Assembly: GCF_002902945.1 (NCBI RefSeq)
Contig: NZ_CP026102.1
Location: 2,826,531-2,890,530 of the forward strand
Length of the DNA: 64,000 nt
Direction of reading: 5' to 3'
Source: Paraburkholderia caribensis
GTDB lineage: Bacteria; Pseudomonadota; Gammaproteobacteria; Burkholderiales; Burkholderiaceae
This document shows, one piece after another, positions 9,613-18,613 of the stretch. Position 1 is the stretch's first letter. Each line of letters opens with the position of its first letter. A program made the position numbers and the translations under genes. The notes below the pieces were generated by a model. It was not told the origin of the DNA, searched no databases, and saw nothing but the letters and a program-made list of their open reading frames with translations.

Positions 9613-10596
9613 ATGGCCGAAAGACGACCGCGCAGCGAACAGGCGAGCGAGAAAGCCGCGCCCGTGATCGTGCGCCGCTCGAAAAAGGGCGACGGGCACG
9701 CCGGGCATCACGGCGGCGCATGGAAAATCGCCTACGCGGACTTCGTGACCGCGATGATGGCGTTCTTCCTGCTGATGTGGCTGCTCGGCTCGACGTCGAA
9801 GTACGAGAAGCAGGGCATCGAGGATTACTTCAACACGCCGCTGTCGAGCCTGCTCGGCGGCAACGAGGGCACCGCGGCGGCGCGTCCGAATGTGATCCAG
9901 GGCGGCGGCCGCGACATGTCCGACACGCGCCCCGGCGACGGCAAGAAAGCGCAGCAGGAACCTGCCAGGCCAACGCTCACGCAAGCGACGACGGCGCCCA
10001 ACGACACCGCGCGTCTCGAACAGCTGAAAGCGAAGCTGTCGGCGCTGATCGAGCAGACGCCCGCGTTGAAGGCGTTCAAGGACCAGATCCGCATCTCGAT
10101 CACGAACGAGGGCCTGCGCATCGAGATCGTCGATTCGCTGAAGCGCCCGATGTTCGCGACAGGCAGCGCGAAACTGCAGAGCTACGCGGTCGAGATTCTT
10201 ACGCAGATCGGTGCGTCGCTGAACGATGTCGACAACCGCATTTCGATTGCAGGCCACACGGACGCCGTTACATACGCGAACGGCCCGGCCGGCTACTCGA
10301 ACTGGGAACTGTCGTCGGAGCGCGCGAACGCGGCGCGGCGCGCACTGGTCGCGGGCGGCATGCGCGAAGACAAGCTGCTGCAGGTGCGCGGTCTGGCGGA
10401 CGTACTGCCGCTCAACGCGAACGTCGCCGACGAGCCGACCAACCGGCGCATCAGCGTGCTCGTGCTGAACAAGGCGGCCGAGCAGGCGTTCTTCCGCGAC
10501 GGCGGACGCACGTCGGTGGATGAAGCGCTGCCCGCAAGCGAGGCGATCCCCAACGTGGTGTCGAAACTGAAGGTAAGCACGCGCAGCGCGTATTGA
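9613..10596 (+). CDS. motB: Flagellar motor stator protein MotB
   Basis: A 327-residue protein with a short cytoplasmic N terminus and one membrane helix holding the proton-carrying aspartate, D43 in AYADFVTAMMAFF. A periplasmic linker leads to an OmpA-like peptidoglycan-binding domain (about 185-300, GHTDAV and NRRISVLV). It anchors the MotA/MotB stator to the cell wall. It has a GGAGAC ribosome site and is co-transcribed with motA, then terminated by a strong hairpin. No other flagellar or chemotaxis genes are adjacent. Confidence 0.93.
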   Translation: MAERRPRSEQASEKAAPVIVRRSKKGDGHAGHHGGAWKIAYADFVTAMMAFFLLMWLLGSTSKYEKQGIEDYFNTPLSSLLGGNEGTAAARPNVIQGGGRDMSDTRPGDGKKAQQEPARPTLTQATTAPNDTARLEQLKAKLSALIEQTPALKAFKDQIRISITNEGLRIEIVDSLKRPMFATGSAKLQSYAVEILTQIGASLNDVDNRISIAGHTDAVTYANGPAGYSNWELSSERANAARRALVAGGMREDKLLQVRGLADVLPLNANVADEPTNRRISVLVLNKAAEQAFFRDGGRTSVDEALPASEAIPNVVSKLKVSTRSAY

Positions 10597-10616
10597 TCGC
10601 GAGGTCGTGTGTTCGG

Positions 10617-10650
10617 CCGCGCGCTTCGAAAGAAGCGCGCGGCTTTTTTT
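10617..10650 (+). terminator. Rho-independent terminator after motB
   Basis: Perfect 11-bp stem (10617-10627 with 10632-10642), GAAA loop, then C and seven T residues. It lies 20 bases after the motB stop codon. Confidence 0.92.
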
Positions 10651-10904
10651 ATCCGCTCCCGCGCGGATTCATCACCCGAATCGCCCGGACGACGAAACGG
10701 TCACACGCACTGTTTCGCCCTACGATACATTCACGTCGTCAATTGCGTCCGATCTTGCGCTCAGGCAAGGCAATTTCAGCGCTGCACTTCACAACCGCAA
10801 CACGTTTCTGATATTGGTAGAGAAAGCGTAGCTGTTGCGCTTGCGCGAGATCACGCGTGCAAACGTGCATTTCCCTTCCATTGCTTCATTGACGGAGAAC
10901 GACA

Positions 10905-11492
10905 ATGCAAAGAAGACACTTCGTGACAGCAAGTATTGCTGCACTCGCATACGGCGGTCTGCTGTTGTCGGGCTGCAGCACGACGACGGGCAGCGGCGAA
11001 TCGGCGGCAACCGACATGGCCAAGCGGCAGTCGATCGACGCCAGCGTCGACGGCGCGCTTGCGAAGCTCTACACGTCCGTACAGGGCTCGCGCGAACTGG
11101 TCGGCAAGGCGCAAGGCATACTTGTGTTCCCATCCGTGTTGCAGGTGGGCTTCGTGGTGGGCGGGCAGTATGGCGAAGGCGCGCTGCGCGTCGGCGGCAG
11201 CACGGCGGGTTACTACAGCACGATCTCCGGCTCGTTCGGCCTGACGGCGGGCGCACAGTCGAAGGCGATCATCTTCCTCTTCATGACCCAGGATGCGCTC
11301 GACAAATTCCGCAACGCCAAGGGCTGGTCGGCGGGTGCCGATGCGTCGGTGGCGCTCATCAAGGTCGGGGCGAACGGCGCAGTCGATACCACGACAGCAA
11401 CCGCGCCTGTCGAAGCGATCGTCATGACGAATTCCGGGCTGATGGCCGACGTATCGCTGGCTGGCACCAAGGTGTCGAAGCTGAACATCTGA
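10905..11492 (+). CDS. SYLF (Ysc84) domain lipoprotein
   Basis: A 195-residue protein with a twin-arginine-like start (MQRRHF), a hydrophobic signal and lipobox LLSGCS. The mature part has SYLF-domain features: GKAQGILVFPSVLQVGFVVG and the STISGSFGLTAGAQSKAIIF stretch. SYLF domains bind lipids in eukaryotes; the bacterial lipoproteins are envelope proteins of unclear role. The gene converges on the next, with a shared terminator between them. Confidence 0.85.
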   Translation: MQRRHFVTASIAALAYGGLLLSGCSTTTGSGESAATDMAKRQSIDASVDGALAKLYTSVQGSRELVGKAQGILVFPSVLQVGFVVGGQYGEGALRVGGSTAGYYSTISGSFGLTAGAQSKAIIFLFMTQDALDKFRNAKGWSAGADASVALIKVGANGAVDTTTATAPVEAIVMTNSGLMADVSLAGTKVSKLNI

Positions 11493-11516
11493 GCTCGATG
11501 CCGCGCGCAAACACAA

Positions 11517-11545
11517 ACGGCTCGCCATGACCAAGGGCGAGCCGT
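11517..11545. terminator. Bidirectional terminator between convergent genes
   Basis: Perfect 10-bp stem ACGGCTCGCC (11517-11526) with 11536-11545 and a 9-base loop. On the minus strand it is followed by a T-rich stretch, so it suits the outer-membrane protein gene best. On the plus strand it ends in CTGCTTT. Confidence 0.75.
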
Positions 11546-11567
11546 CTGCTTTAGCGCGATGCGGCGA

Positions 11568-12218
11568 TCAGAAGCGATACGTCACGCCGACCTTCACGAT
11601 GGGATACCAGCGCCACTTGTCGGCCTTGTCCTGCAGATCCTGGCGTTCCTGGTCGACGTTCGCCTGACCGGCTTCAGCGACGATGTCCGCGGGGACGTCG
11701 AGCGTCACGTGCGGGCGGCCATAGGTGACGCCGGCATCGAAGAACGCCGAGAAGCCCTTCTGCGCGACGGGCGTATGACCAAAGCCAATGCCGATATACG
11801 GGCGCACCGTCGGATACTTCGCCTTCGCGTGAACGGTCTCGCCGTTCGTCGCGTAGTTGGTGCCATTGATATTGACCGTGCCGCTCGGGCTGTTCGCGTC
11901 ACCCGACACGTTATCGCCGCCGATCAACATGCCGGCCGTGATGCGGAACGGCACCGTGGCGGGCGCCGGGAAGAAGTCGACGTACAGGCCGCCGTGATAG
12001 ATCCTGGCCTTGCCGTCGTAGTTCAGGCCGCCGGCGCTGAAATCGTGCGAGAGCGCAAAGCCGTTGAATTCGGCGCGGATGTTGTTGCGCGTGCCAAGCG
12101 GTTCGGAGAAGCCGATACCGAGGCCCTCCGTGCCGACCTGACCATAAATTTCGTGAGCGTGCGCGACGGGCGCGGACAGCGCGAGGCCCGCCGCAAGCGT
12201 GACCAACAGCCTTTTCAT
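11568..12218 (-). CDS. Outer-membrane beta-barrel protein
   Basis: The start at 12218 (MKRLLVTLAAGLALS) is chosen for its AAGGAAA ribosome site and clean signal peptide ending AHAHE. The 216-residue product has alternating short amphipathic strands (GQVGTEGLGIGFSEPL, NIRAEFNGFALS, PYIGIGFGHTP) and ends in VTYRF. A terminal phenylalanine is the usual outer-membrane barrel signal. I cannot assign a narrower family. Confidence 0.7.
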   Translation of the reverse strand: MKRLLVTLAAGLALSAPVAHAHEIYGQVGTEGLGIGFSEPLGTRNNIRAEFNGFALSHDFSAGGLNYDGKARIYHGGLYVDFFPAPATVPFRITAGMLIGGDNVSGDANSPSGTVNINGTNYATNGETVHAKAKYPTVRPYIGIGFGHTPVAQKGFSAFFDAGVTYGRPHVTLDVPADIVAEAGQANVDQERQDLQDKADKWRWYPIVKVGVTYRF

Positions 12219-12468
12219 CTGTGAGATTTCCTTCGGGGTTCTGGAGGGCGCCTGACCTTGACGCCGCGTGTATCGGGAAAAATTGCCCGTCACACGCAAT
12301 GACCTTGCGTCGCGGCGGCGTCCCAGACCCGTCTTATTACGGACCACTCACAGACAATCTTTAATGAATATTTAAAACGTTCTTCAGGTGCCGACTCAAG
12401 CCCTTTAAATGCCGGGTTCCCCGGCTGAAACGGGCAAATTACCCGGTCTTACCAATGCTTTAAATCCG

Positions 12469-13407
12469 TCATTCGATGCCGCGCGTCAGTCGTTGAATCG
12501 CCTGAGGCGGCTGGCCGAATGCGCGCAAAAAAGCCCGTCGCATGCGCTCGCGGTCGCCGAAGCCGACATCGCGAGCCACCACGTCGACGCCGTGCCGCCC
12601 CGTTTCGAGCATCAGGCGCGCCGCTTCGACGCGCAGCCGCTCGACAGCCTTCGCCGGCGTCTGTCCCGTTTCTTCCCTGAATGCGCGCGTGAACTGCCGC
12701 GGGCTCAGATGCGCAGCATCCGCGAGCTGTTCGACGGAAAGCGGCGTGTTCAGATTGCGCCTCGCGTACGACAGCGCCGTCTGGATGCGATCGGACTTCG
12801 GCTCGAGTTCGAGCAGCGCCGAAAACTGCGATTGACCGCCCGCGCGCCGGTGATACACGACGAGCTTGCGCGCGACATGGCGCGCGAGTTCCACGCCCGC
12901 GTCCTTCTCGACGAACGCCAGCGCAAGATCGATGCACGCCGTCATCCCCGCCGACGTCCACACGTCGTTGTCGATGATGAAGATGCGATCCTCTTCCACT
13001 TTCACAGCCGGATAACGTTTGCGCATGTCGTCGGCGTAGTACCAGTGCGTGGTCGCGCGCCGGTCGTCGAGCAGGCCGGCATCGGCCAGATGAAACGCGC
13101 CCGTGCAGGCGGCCGCGACGCGGCGCGCCGCAGGCGCCGCCCGCTTCAGGAACGCGATCAGCGACGGCGGCGACGGCTGCAGATCGTTGTCGCCGACCAC
13201 GAGAATCGTATCGAAGCGGCTGTCGTCGAACGGCCGGGTCGACACCTCGAAACCGGACGAGCACGGCACCGGGCCGCCGTGCTCGGACAGCAGGACGTAT
13301 TCGTACAAGGGCTCGCTCATCTCACGGTTCGCGAACTCCAGCACGCTCGTCATGCCGAGATTCATCACCTGAAAACCGGGAAACAGAACAATTCCGACGC
13401 GCAGCAT
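12469..13407 (-). CDS. GlxA-type transcriptional regulator (DJ-1/PfpI domain plus AraC HTH)
   Basis: A 312-residue protein. Residues 1-180 form a DJ-1/PfpI-like domain with a cysteine at the elbow position, C101 in AACTGAFHLADAG. Residues about 210-312 are an AraC-type double helix-turn-helix (LSVEQLADAAHLSPRQFTRA and the VARDVGFGDRERMRRAF block). GlxA regulators usually activate a nearby gene in response to a small molecule. It diverges from the SDR gene at 13536 with 128 bp between, making that gene the likely target. Confidence 0.88.
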   Translation of the reverse strand: MLRVGIVLFPGFQVMNLGMTSVLEFANREMSEPLYEYVLLSEHGGPVPCSSGFEVSTRPFDDSRFDTILVVGDNDLQPSPPSLIAFLKRAAPAARRVAAACTGAFHLADAGLLDDRRATTHWYYADDMRKRYPAVKVEEDRIFIIDNDVWTSAGMTACIDLALAFVEKDAGVELARHVARKLVVYHRRAGGQSQFSALLELEPKSDRIQTALSYARRNLNTPLSVEQLADAAHLSPRQFTRAFREETGQTPAKAVERLRVEAARLMLETGRHGVDVVARDVGFGDRERMRRAFLRAFGQPPQAIQRLTRGIE

Positions 13408-13535
13408 GGCTTCACTCCAGCGATGTCTGAAAAAGAGGCATATACGACATTGAGGCCATGTGAGTATGCACCTAATCTGATGGTCATGCAGACGACGCCG
13501 CGTCGCCTGCGCCCTCTGACCTCAGGAGCATTGAT

Positions 13536-14351
13536 ATGTCGAATTCTTCCAATACCGCAGCGAACCTCGGCACGGCCGTCGTGACGGGCGCCTCGTCGGG
13601 CATCGGCGCGATCTACGCGGACCGTCTCGCGCGTCGCGGCTATGACCTGATCCTCGTTGCCCGCAACCGCGCGCGTCTCGAACAACTGGCGACGCGAATC
13701 TCGAACGAAACGGGCCGCTCGGTAGAAATCGTCGCCGCCGATCTGAACGACGACGCCGATATCCGCCGCGTCGAAAACGTGCTGCGCACCGACGCGAGCA
13801 TCACGATGCTGGTGAACAACGCAGGCGTCGGCGCAGCGGCGCCGCTGTTGGATTCCGAAGTCGACAAGATGGAAGCCATGATCAAGCTGAACGTCGTCGC
13901 GCTGACGAGGCTCACGTATGCCATCGCGCCGGGCTTCGTCGCGCGTGGCGGAGGCAACATCATCAACATCGCGTCGATCGTGGCGGTGGCGCCCGAAATC
14001 CTCAACGGCGTCTACGGCGGTACGAAGGCATTCGTGCTGGCGTTCACGCAATCGCTGCATCACGAACTGGCGAGCAAGGGTGTCAAGGTCCAAGCCGTAT
14101 TGCCGGGCGCGACGCGCACCGAATTCTGGAGCGTCGCTGGCGTGCCGATCGAGGCCGTCGAAGAGCGAGGCATCGTGATGTCGGCGGAACAGATGGTGGA
14201 CGCGTCGCTTGTCGGCTTCGATCAGGGTGAACTCGCGACGATTCCGTCGCTGCCCGACTACGCCGACTGGCAAGCGTTCGAGTCGGCGCGTACCGCACTC
14301 GGGCCGAACCTGTCGCGCACGGCGCCCGCTGCGCGGTTCAATGTCGCTTGA
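13536..14351 (+). CDS. Short-chain dehydrogenase/reductase
   Basis: A 271-residue classical SDR: cofactor motif TGASSGIG near the N terminus, NNAGVG, the serine in IASIVAVAP, and the catalytic pair in YGGTK. Substrate cannot be read from sequence. It has an AGGAGCATTGAT-type leader, is divergent from the GlxA-type regulator and is followed by a terminator hairpin. Confidence 0.88.
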   Translation: MSNSSNTAANLGTAVVTGASSGIGAIYADRLARRGYDLILVARNRARLEQLATRISNETGRSVEIVAADLNDDADIRRVENVLRTDASITMLVNNAGVGAAAPLLDSEVDKMEAMIKLNVVALTRLTYAIAPGFVARGGGNIINIASIVAVAPEILNGVYGGTKAFVLAFTQSLHHELASKGVKVQAVLPGATRTEFWSVAGVPIEAVEERGIVMSAEQMVDASLVGFDQGELATIPSLPDYADWQAFESARTALGPNLSRTAPAARFNVA

Positions 14352-14372
14352 TGTTGTGAGATGAGTGGTTGG

Positions 14373-14406
14373 CGACGCGACGGGGTTTCACGTCGCGTCG
14401 TGTTTT
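14373..14406 (+). terminator. Terminator after the SDR gene
   Basis: Perfect 10-bp stem CGACGCGACG (14373-14382) with 14391-14400, an 8-base loop, then TGTTTT. Confidence 0.75.
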
Positions 14407-14425
14407 GCCGTGCGGGGTGCGGCGA

Positions 14426-14441
14426 GTTTATGCGCCTAAAC
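14426..14441. promoter_or_regulatory. parS-like palindrome, copy 1
   Basis: GTTTATGCGCCTAAAC is one base off a perfect 16-bp palindrome (GTTTATGCGCATAAAC). From memory, that palindrome is the centromere site reported for Burkholderia chromosome 2. It lies in a gene-free gap beside a second identical copy 77 bp away. Sequence match is direct; ParB binding is inferred. Confidence 0.65.
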
Positions 14442-14502
14442 CGCGTGGACGAAGCGACGGACGTCGCACGCCGCGAAGCGCCAGCCCGCGCCCAGCCGCA
14501 GA

Positions 14503-14518
14503 GTTTATGCGCCTAAAC
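14503..14518. promoter_or_regulatory. parS-like palindrome, copy 2
   Basis: The same core GTTTATGCGCCTAAAC occurs here, with flanks that extend the palindrome to GAGTTTATGCGCCTAAACTC (14501-14520). Two identical sites 77 bp apart in a 210-bp gap argue against chance. Confidence 0.7.
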
Positions 14519-14561
14519 TCACCTCCCAGCCGAGGTCCGCCGCAGCCGCGCGCTACACGCA

Positions 14562-15677
14562 TCACGCGCCAAGCAGCACGCCGGTACGAAACGCTCGCGT
14601 TCCCGTCACGCGCCCAAGCGGCGCACCCGCCGTCACGAATCGGATCGCGCGGCGCATATAGAGCACGCCCTCCGTATTGCTGGTGATCGTCGTGGTTTCG
14701 TCCGTCAACGGATCGACGATATCGAACAACGCGTCGCCGATGCGAATCCGGTCGCCGATCTTCACGCGATGCACGAGGATGCCGCTAACGGGCGCGTAGA
14801 ACTGCTCGCTGCCCGCCAGCGGCGTCGCGGGCGTCGGCAGTTCCGGCAGCGGCTTCGCGCGGCCTTCAATCGCCTTGCGATGCGTCAGATAGTCGACCAG
14901 CGCGTCGGCATCCTGCTGCGCGACTTCATACGATACGTCGCGCTGTCCGCGGCATTCGATCGTCACGGCGACCGTGCCCGTCGGCACCGGCTTGCCTGCG
15001 GGCATCTGTTGCTGCAAATGCCACCACAAGAGGCTGTGCGTTTCATCGAACGCGTGGCCGCCCGAGTCGGTTGCGAGCAGTGACGCTTCCGAGCGCAGAT
15101 AGCGCGCGAGCGGCTCGACCTCCGGCCAGCCCGCTTCGCTCGTGTAGACGTGCATCACAGCTTCGAGCGAGCAATGCAGATCGATGACGACGTCCGCATC
15201 GTAAGAAAGCTTCAGCAATGCGAGTTGCAGCGATTCGTACTCAGTGAGCGGCTTTTGCGCATCCAGTTGCTCACGCACCAGCGCGCGAATCAGCTTGCGG
15301 TTCTCCTGCGCATCGGAGCCGAGGCGATCTTTCGCGCGATCCAGCAGCGTCGTGAACTGCAGGAAGTGCCGGTTGAAGTTCTTGCCGCTGCCCGTTTCGA
15401 AACGGCCGATAAACTGACCGAGCACATGCTGCCCAAGCCCGACGGGATTCGCGACGGGCACGAGCACGATTTCGGCTTTCAGCAAGCCTTGCGCTTCGAG
15501 CTCGACAAGGCGCCGCTTGAGCAGCACCGTCGTGAGCATCGCGGGCGTCTCGTCCGCATGCAGCGACGACTGGATATAAATCTTCTGCCCGCTGTTTTGC
15601 GGGCCGAAATGAAACGCGACGAGTTCGCGTGACGTGCCCACGGCGGGCGAGAGAAGCGGAATCGATTGCCTGTTCAT
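14562..15677 (-). CDS. Succinylglutamate desuccinylase/aspartoacylase-family zinc hydrolase
   Basis: A 371-residue M14-like protein. The zinc ligands are visible as SLHADETPA (H and E) and VIDLHCSLE (second H), as in AstE/AspA-family deacylases. The C terminus (HRVKIGDRIRIGDALFDIVD) resembles a barrel/biotinyl-like cap. Substrate is probably an N-acyl amino acid or a peptide-like amide. It lies 36 bases downstream of an amino-acid binding protein gene on the same strand, so import and hydrolysis may be linked. Confidence 0.8.
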   Translation of the reverse strand: MNRQSIPLLSPAVGTSRELVAFHFGPQNSGQKIYIQSSLHADETPAMLTTVLLKRRLVELEAQGLLKAEIVLVPVANPVGLGQHVLGQFIGRFETGSGKNFNRHFLQFTTLLDRAKDRLGSDAQENRKLIRALVREQLDAQKPLTEYESLQLALLKLSYDADVVIDLHCSLEAVMHVYTSEAGWPEVEPLARYLRSEASLLATDSGGHAFDETHSLLWWHLQQQMPAGKPVPTGTVAVTIECRGQRDVSYEVAQQDADALVDYLTHRKAIEGRAKPLPELPTPATPLAGSEQFYAPVSGILVHRVKIGDRIRIGDALFDIVDPLTDETTTITSNTEGVLYMRRAIRFVTAGAPLGRVTGTRAFRTGVLLGA

Positions 15678-15713
15678 GTGACTCTTCTGAGTGTCATTCG
15701 ACGTGTAAGCCGA

Positions 15714-16487
15714 TCAGTTACCGTACGGATCGAAGTCGAAATACTTGTGCGCGATCTGCGCGTACGTGCCGTCTTTGCGCATCGACGCGATTGCCGTGTT
15801 GATCGACGTCTGCAATGCGGCTTCGTCCTTGCGCAAGCCGATGCCGACGCCGCGATCGCCCATATCGAGCGGCTCGCCGACGAACCCGAAGCCCTTGCCT
15901 TGCGGCGTGCGCAGGAAGCCATAGTCGGCTTCGACGGTGCCGAGCAACGCGCCGTCCAGGCGTCCGTTGACCAGGTCGCTGAATACTTCGTCCTGGCCTT
16001 TGTACGCCACCACGTGGACGCCAGCGGGCGCCCAGTGCGACTGCGCGAACGACTCGAACTGCGTGCCCGTTTGCACGCCGATCTGCTTGCCGGCAAGCGT
16101 CGCGGGTGCGCTTCCGTTCAGGGCGGTGCCCTGCTTCGCAACCAGCCGCGACTTGAACTGGAACAGCTTCGACGAAAAGAGAATCTGCTGCTCGCGCTTC
16201 GCGGTGATCGCCATCGACGACATGATCGCGTCGATCTTGCGCGCCTGCAGCGCCGGAATCATGCCGGAAAACTCCAGTTCGACCCATTCGCAGCGTGCGT
16301 GAATGCGCTTGCAGATTTCATTGCCGAGATCGACGTCGAAGCCCTTGAGACTGCCGTCCGGTGATTTCGCATCCATCGGCGGATAGGTCGGGTCGATGCC
16401 GAGACGAATCGTGTCGTTATCGCGTGCGAACGCGCCCTGGCTTGCGAAACCCAGTGCGGCAAGGAGAAGTATCAGCGAAGTCTTCAT
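15714..16487 (-). CDS. Periplasmic amino-acid-binding protein of an ABC transporter
   Basis: 257 residues from the ATG at 16485-16487, after an in-frame extension that lacks a signal. Signal peptide MKTSLILLLAALGFASQGAFA. The mature part shows SBP_bac_3 features: LGIDPTYPPMDAKSPDGSLKGFDVDLG and EWVELEFSGMIPALQARKIDAI, close to the lysine/arginine/ornithine-binding group. No permease or ATPase genes are adjacent. It forms a unit with the hydrolase gene downstream and is divergent from a LysR regulator. Confidence 0.88.
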   Translation of the reverse strand: MKTSLILLLAALGFASQGAFARDNDTIRLGIDPTYPPMDAKSPDGSLKGFDVDLGNEICKRIHARCEWVELEFSGMIPALQARKIDAIMSSMAITAKREQQILFSSKLFQFKSRLVAKQGTALNGSAPATLAGKQIGVQTGTQFESFAQSHWAPAGVHVVAYKGQDEVFSDLVNGRLDGALLGTVEADYGFLRTPQGKGFGFVGEPLDMGDRGVGIGLRKDEAALQTSINTAIASMRKDGTYAQIAHKYFDFDPYGN

Positions 16488-16623
16488 GACTAACGGGCCT
16501 ATCGGTCGGCTGTGATGGGAGCATGCTGAGTCGATCCTACGATGCGCCAGTGATACAAAAAAGTGCAAATCTGTCTATCATGATCACTTCTTCTGATCGC
16601 CAGATTTTCCGTCCCTGTCGACG

Positions 16624-17556
16624 ATGGCCCTGACCATTTCCCAACTTCGCGTCTTCACGGCCGTGGCCGAGCACGGCAGCATCCGCGCCGCGTCGCGCGC
16701 GCTCGGCATCGCGCAAAGCGGGATCACGCAGCAATTGCAGAACCTCGAATCGATGCTCGGCGCCACGCTTTTCACGCGCACGAATCGCGGTATCGCGCTG
16801 ACGGCGGTTGGGCAGCGCATGCTGCAACGCGCGGCGACGATTCTCGGCGAATGCGCGCGAGCCGAACATGAAGCGCAGCAACTGCGCGGCGAGTATGCCG
16901 GACAGGTCACGTTCGGCCTGACGACCGAGCCGTTGATCGACGCGGGCGCGCCCGTGCTGACAGAGTTTCGCGAGCGTTTTCCGCGCGTGGCCGCGCACAT
17001 GCGTACGGGCACGTCGCGGATGATGATCCAGTGGATACGGGAGGGCACGCTCGACTTCGCCGTCGCGCTCGTGTCGAAGCACACGGATACGACCGATCTG
17101 TCCGTGACGAAGCTGTACCCTTCCGATCCCGTCGTCGTATGCCGGCGTGGTCATCCGATGGCGCAGGCGAAGTCGCTTGCCGAACTCGCGGATTGCTCAT
17201 GGATCGCGACGCGCTCGCCCAATCTCACCGACGATCCGCAAGCGCACCGCCTCAACGACCTGTTCAAGAGCCACCGTCTCGCGCCGCCAAGAATCGTCTC
17301 GACGGTCGAAGGGCTGTTCGAGTCGCTGCATCTGGTCAGCGAGACGGACTGTCTGTCGCTGGAGGCAGCCGTGGTGACGAAGCGCGGCCCGTTCGCGCGC
17401 GTGCTGACCACGATCGACGTGCGCGAGCGCGTGGCCGCGCAGGACGTCTGCGTGCTGCAACGCGCCGCCGCGCCGCTCACGCCCGCCGCCCAGGAACTCG
17501 CGACGATGATCGCGTCGTACACGCGAACCGTGCGCGCGCGAAGTCATCGGACATAG
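16624..17556 (+). CDS. LysR-family transcriptional regulator
   Basis: A 310-residue protein with an N-terminal winged helix (ISQLRVFTAVAEHGSIRAASRALGIAQSGITQQLQNLE) and a LysR substrate domain (GQVTFGLTTEPLIDAG). It diverges from the amino-acid binding protein and hydrolase genes, the classic LysR arrangement, so those are the likely targets. The 136-bp gap contains an AT-rich stretch near 16550-16600 suitable for its operator. Confidence 0.92.
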   Translation: MALTISQLRVFTAVAEHGSIRAASRALGIAQSGITQQLQNLESMLGATLFTRTNRGIALTAVGQRMLQRAATILGECARAEHEAQQLRGEYAGQVTFGLTTEPLIDAGAPVLTEFRERFPRVAAHMRTGTSRMMIQWIREGTLDFAVALVSKHTDTTDLSVTKLYPSDPVVVCRRGHPMAQAKSLAELADCSWIATRSPNLTDDPQAHRLNDLFKSHRLAPPRIVSTVEGLFESLHLVSETDCLSLEAAVVTKRGPFARVLTTIDVRERVAAQDVCVLQRAAAPLTPAAQELATMIASYTRTVRARSHRT

Positions 17557-17588
17557 TTGAGCCGGCAACCACCGCGCACGGTTCGGGC

Positions 17589-17605
17589 TCCCGTAAACCC
17601 TCACC
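17589..17605 (-). repeat. Dispersed iteron 1
   Basis: TCCCGTAAACCCTCACC is the reverse complement of the origin iteron GGTGAGNNTTTNCGGGA. It is the leftmost copy I found, about 45 kb from the origin array, and is 33 bases past the LysR stop codon. Confidence 0.8.
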
Positions 17606-17773
17606 TGAACCACGTTCCGCCCGCCTTGGCAGAAAACCGCGCGCGGTTGGCAGCATCGCGCGTATCAATGCTTTTGCCGCGCACGAGGGCCCTCCCTACA
17701 CTTTGATCACACGCCGATCGCTCGCTTCGACACAGCGAACGGCCACCACCGATCACGTTCTGGAGAACCCGAA

Positions 17774-18463
17774 ATGAGCGAAATCATCGCAGGCATCAAG
17801 ATCCCCGACAGCAAGATGGCGCGCGAAGCGACGCAACTCGTGCGCGACACCGAAACCGATCTGCTCTATCACCACTCGCGCCGCGTGTTCCTGTTCGGCG
17901 CGCTGACCGGCGAGCGCAAGCAGTTGAAGTACGACCCGGAGTTGCTGTACATCGGCGCGATGTTCCATGACATGGGCCTGATGGAAAAATACAGCAGCGC
18001 GCACGACCGCTTCGAAGTCGACGGCGCAAACGTCGCGCGCAATTTTCTGCAGGGCTACGGCATCGACGAAAACGACATCGACATGGTGTGGGACGCGATC
18101 GCGCTGCACACCACACCAGGCATTCCGCAGTACAAGAAACCCGTGGTCGCGCTGGTGACGGCCGGCGTCGAAATGGACGTGCTGGGTCTCGCCTACGACG
18201 AGTTCTCGACGGAAGACCGCAAGCTGATCGTGGCGGCGCATCCGCGCGGCGAGAGCTTCAAGGAAAACATCATCGATGCATTCGCGAACGGTACCAAACA
18301 CAAGCCGCTGACGACGTTCGGCAACGTAAAGGCCGATGTGCTCGCGCTGAAAGACCCGGAATACAAGCGCCTGAACTTCTGCAGCATCATTCTCGGCTCG
18401 GCGTGGAACGACTCGAACGTGCAGGCGGGCACGTGCCGCAATCCCGCGCACAACCACGGCTAA
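17774..18463 (+). CDS. HD-domain hydrolase, cyanamide-hydratase-like
   Basis: A 229-residue cytoplasmic protein with HD metal-site residues: H34 in YHHSRRVF, H65-D66 in YIGAMFHDMGLM, and later HTTPGIPQ. This pattern is seen in the cyanamide hydratase-like branch of the HD superfamily as well as in uncharacterised phosphohydrolases. Substrate is unknown. A GGAGAACCC ribosome site precedes the ATG. It is a single-gene unit ended by a strong terminator. Confidence 0.75.
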   Translation: MSEIIAGIKIPDSKMAREATQLVRDTETDLLYHHSRRVFLFGALTGERKQLKYDPELLYIGAMFHDMGLMEKYSSAHDRFEVDGANVARNFLQGYGIDENDIDMVWDAIALHTTPGIPQYKKPVVALVTAGVEMDVLGLAYDEFSTEDRKLIVAAHPRGESFKENIIDAFANGTKHKPLTTFGNVKADVLALKDPEYKRLNFCSIILGSAWNDSNVQAGTCRNPAHNHG

Positions 18464-18540
18464 GCTCGACGGTCTCTTCTCTCCTCGTCAAGGTCTGTTG
18501 ACGATCAAGCCGCTTGCAGTCTCCGCTCAAGCGTGCCTTT

Positions 18541-18573
18541 GAATCCGCGTTCTCGCGAGCGCGGATTCTTTTT
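18541..18573 (+). terminator. Rho-independent terminator
   Basis: Perfect 9-bp stem GAATCCGCG (18541-18549) with 18560-18568, then five T residues. It serves the HD hydrolase gene. Confidence 0.88.
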
Positions 18574-18613
18574 GATTGCGAAGGAACTGCGAACCGATGT
18601 GTTCGCGCTTAAC

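Noticed and set aside
16550..16600. LysR operator (T-N11-A type) between the LysR and binding-protein genes
   Set aside because: Arms such as AGTGAT/ATCACT are present, but far apart and weak; position is suggestive, sequence is not enough.
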